Assembly: GCF_001050195.2 (NCBI RefSeq)
Contig: NZ_DF967965.1
Location: forward strand, 2,376,808-2,440,807
DNA: 64,000 nt
Source of the DNA: Anaerolinea thermolimosa
Lineage (GTDB): Bacteria > Chloroflexota > Anaerolineae > Anaerolineales > Anaerolineaceae
Direction of reading: 5' to 3'
Under the pieces are notes generated by a model, which saw only the letters and a program-made list of their open reading frames with translations, was not told where the DNA came from and ran no database searches. Of this stretch, positions 62,511 to 64,000 are shown piece after piece (within the stretch, counting starts at the first letter, position 1; every line of letters starts with the position of its first letter). A program made the translations under genes and the position numbers.

Positions 62511-62534
62511 AAGGACGGAACCCCGTCCTTTTTT
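62511..62534 (+). terminator. Terminator after tRNA-Gln
   Basis: AAGGACGG (62511-62518) pairs with CCGTCCTT (62523-62530), followed by a run of T to 62534. Confidence 0.92.
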
Positions 62535-62742
62535 AATGGATACAATCGCCTTAAATCCACGGGTTCCTCTTTTATACTGACGAACCTTCCGCCCGTAATA
62601 CCACAAAATAAAATATAATGAGGGCACTCAATGAAATGCCGTCGTTTGAGAAAGAAGGAACGTTGATTCGGTTATCCCTTTTCTTCGCTCAAACGGCTAT
62701 CGCCGATTAACAACCTCTCAGAGAACGAAGGAGAATCTTTCG

Positions 62743-64000
62743 ATGCACCTTACACCCATCGTCCTGGCCGCTGGAAAAGGAACACGCATGCGCTCTCGCC
62801 TTCCGAAAATGCTCCATCTCCTGGCCGGGAAACCCCTTGTCCTTCACGCACTGGAAATTGCCGCCAGTCTGGGCGGAGAGAAACCCATTCTGGTTGTAGG
62901 GCATGGAGAAGACGCTGTCAGGCAGGCAGTGGGTGAAGCAGCCCGCTTTGCCGTTCAGGAAGAGCAACTCGGAACCGCCCATGCCGTCCTCGCTGCAGAA
63001 CCCCTGGCTGCCGGTGAGGCAGAGTTCGTCATGGTCACGTATGGAGATATGCCCCTCTTAAGACCTGAAACCCTCCAGAAGCTGGTCGCCATGCAACAAA
63101 ACAACCCTGGCCCCTTTACCCTGCTCACCGTAGAAATGGACGATCCTCACGGTTTCGGACGGGTAATACGCTCCCCGGAGGGTACAGTCAGGGCCGTGGT
63201 GGAAGAAGCCGTAGCCACACCTGAACAGCTGGCCGTGCGCGAGCTCAATGTGGGAGTGTACTGTTTCCGCGCCAGCTGGTTGTGGCCAGCGTTGCGCCGG
63301 ATTCAGAAATCTCCCAAGGGAGAATATTTCCTGACCGACCTGGTAGAAGTGGCCACCCGCGAAAACCTTCCCATCCAGGCGTTGAAAACCGACGACCCTG
63401 ATGAAGCCATCGGCATTAATACCCGTATCCATCTGGCAGAAGCCGAGGCCGTGCTGCGTAAGCGCATCAACACCCGCTGGATGCTCGAAGGAGTAACCAT
63501 CATCGACCCTGCCTCCACCCATATTGAGCCGGGCGTCACGATTGGCATGGATACCATCATCTGGCCCAACACCTATTTACGTGGAAACACTGTCATTGGC
63601 GAAGGTTGTACCCTCGGTCCGGACACGATCATAGAGAACACTCGCATCGGCGATCGCTGCCGCATCCTGGCATCCTACCTCGAAAGCTCCATCCTGGAGG
63701 ATGACGTCAAAATGGGGCCTTTCTGCCACCTGCGACCTGGAGCCCATCTGGCACGTGGAGTAAAGATGGGAAACTTCGGCGAGGTGAAAGGGTCTTACCT
63801 GGGAGAAGGAGTTCACATGGGCCACTTCTCGTACATCGGCGACGCAGTGGTTGGCGCCCATACGAACATCGGAGCAGGGACAATCACCTGCAATTTCGAC
63901 GGGGTTCATAAACATAAAACCGAAATCGGAGAAGGAGCGTTCATTGGCAGTGACACCATGCTTGTTGCTCCGGTAAAAATTGGCAGGAATGCGCGCACCG
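62743..64000 (+). CDS. glmU: Bifunctional N-acetylglucosamine-1-phosphate uridyltransferase / glucosamine-1-phosphate acetyltransferase (3' end missing)
   Basis: 419 codons are visible; the gene runs off the window. The pyrophosphorylase domain starts PIVLAAGKGTRMRSRLPKML, with EQLGTAHAVL and VTYGDMPLL; the C-terminal left-handed beta-helix of hexapeptide repeats follows (IGEGCTLGPDTIIENT, KMGNFGEVKGSYLGEG, IGAGTITCNFDG). It makes UDP-GlcNAc for cell-wall precursors. GAAGGAG precedes the ATG. Upstream, TATAAT (62614-62619) is a possible -10, and GTTTGAG/CTCAAAC (62644-62650 / 62688-62694) forms a leader hairpin. Confidence 0.96.
   Translation, partial: MHLTPIVLAAGKGTRMRSRLPKMLHLLAGKPLVLHALEIAASLGGEKPILVVGHGEDAVRQAVGEAARFAVQEEQLGTAHAVLAAEPLAAGEAEFVMVTYGDMPLLRPETLQKLVAMQQNNPGPFTLLTVEMDDPHGFGRVIRSPEGTVRAVVEEAVATPEQLAVRELNVGVYCFRASWLWPALRRIQKSPKGEYFLTDLVEVATRENLPIQALKTDDPDEAIGINTRIHLAEAEAVLRKRINTRWMLEGVTIIDPASTHIEPGVTIGMDTIIWPNTYLRGNTVIGEGCTLGPDTIIENTRIGDRCRILASYLESSILEDDVKMGPFCHLRPGAHLARGVKMGNFGEVKGSYLGEGVHMGHFSYIGDAVVGAHTNIGAGTITCNFDGVHKHKTEIGEGAFIGSDTMLVAPVKIGRNART

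Overview
The window reads as one stretch of chromosome from a bacterium of the phylum Chloroflexota, most likely class Anaerolineae. This is inferred from gene content and style: Thr/Pro-rich surface proteins with membrane-anchor tails, an IPVTG-type sorting signal beside a sortase, a very long multi-GAF histidine kinase, and MalF/MalG-type sugar ABC operons with GH1 glucosidases. The base composition looks moderately GC-rich. I see no phage, insertion sequence or CRISPR array. Coding density is high, and genes often overlap by 4-11 bases.

Layout. 1-6.4 kb: tail of a surface protein, its sortase, polyphosphate kinase, a small membrane protein, an orphan DNA methyltransferase, a nitroreductase and a split chromate transporter. 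6.5-11.8 kb: glutaminyl-tRNA synthetase, then an epimerase / enolase-superfamily / PfkB-kinase operon closed by a strong terminator. 11.8-21.4 kb: a light-response island with two tandem CarH-type B12 photoreceptor repressors, an MFS exporter, a small basic protein, phytoene desaturase and synthase, a Rieske oxygenase, DNA photolyase, and a short structured transcript with a 17-codon ORF. 21.4-30.5 kb: a signalling operon read leftward (degenerate GGDEF response regulator, 2318-residue histidine kinase with about ten GAF domains, CheY-like regulator, alpha/beta-hydrolase-fold protein lacking the nucleophile Ser).

30.6-38.6 kb: a sugar operon (binding protein, two permeases, double VOC protein, two Gfo/Idh/MocA dehydrogenases, GH1 glucosidase) behind a strong promoter with a palindromic operator. 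38.7-42.4 kb: a TPP riboswitch controlling thiN-thiB-thiP. 42.4-47.2 kb: an M50-like protease, moaA, upp, ruvB and queA. 47.2-52.7 kb: a GH1 glucosidase and gyrB, interrupted by two perfect tandem duplications (1011 and 1106 bp) separated by only 14 bp. These split gyrB and create an in-frame glucosidase-GyrB fusion ORF. Collapsing the duplications restores an intact gyrB, so this is either an assembly join error or a recent rearrangement. 52.7-64 kb: two uncharacterised membrane proteins and a GT-C-like glycosyltransferase, a JAMM peptidase, plsY, a metallo-beta-lactamase-fold hydrolase, a large secreted beta-helix protein, a PCuAC copper chaperone, thpR, rsfS (CTG start), tRNA-Gln and the first two thirds or more of glmU.

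The most coherent functional unit is the light island. Dark repression by adenosylcobalamin-bound CarH-like tetramers is expected to be relieved by light, allowing carotenoid synthesis and photolyase repair. One of the two photoreceptors lacks the histidine that in Thermus CarH forms the light-state bis-His adduct. TGTACA boxes overlap the -35 and follow the -10 of the receptor promoter.
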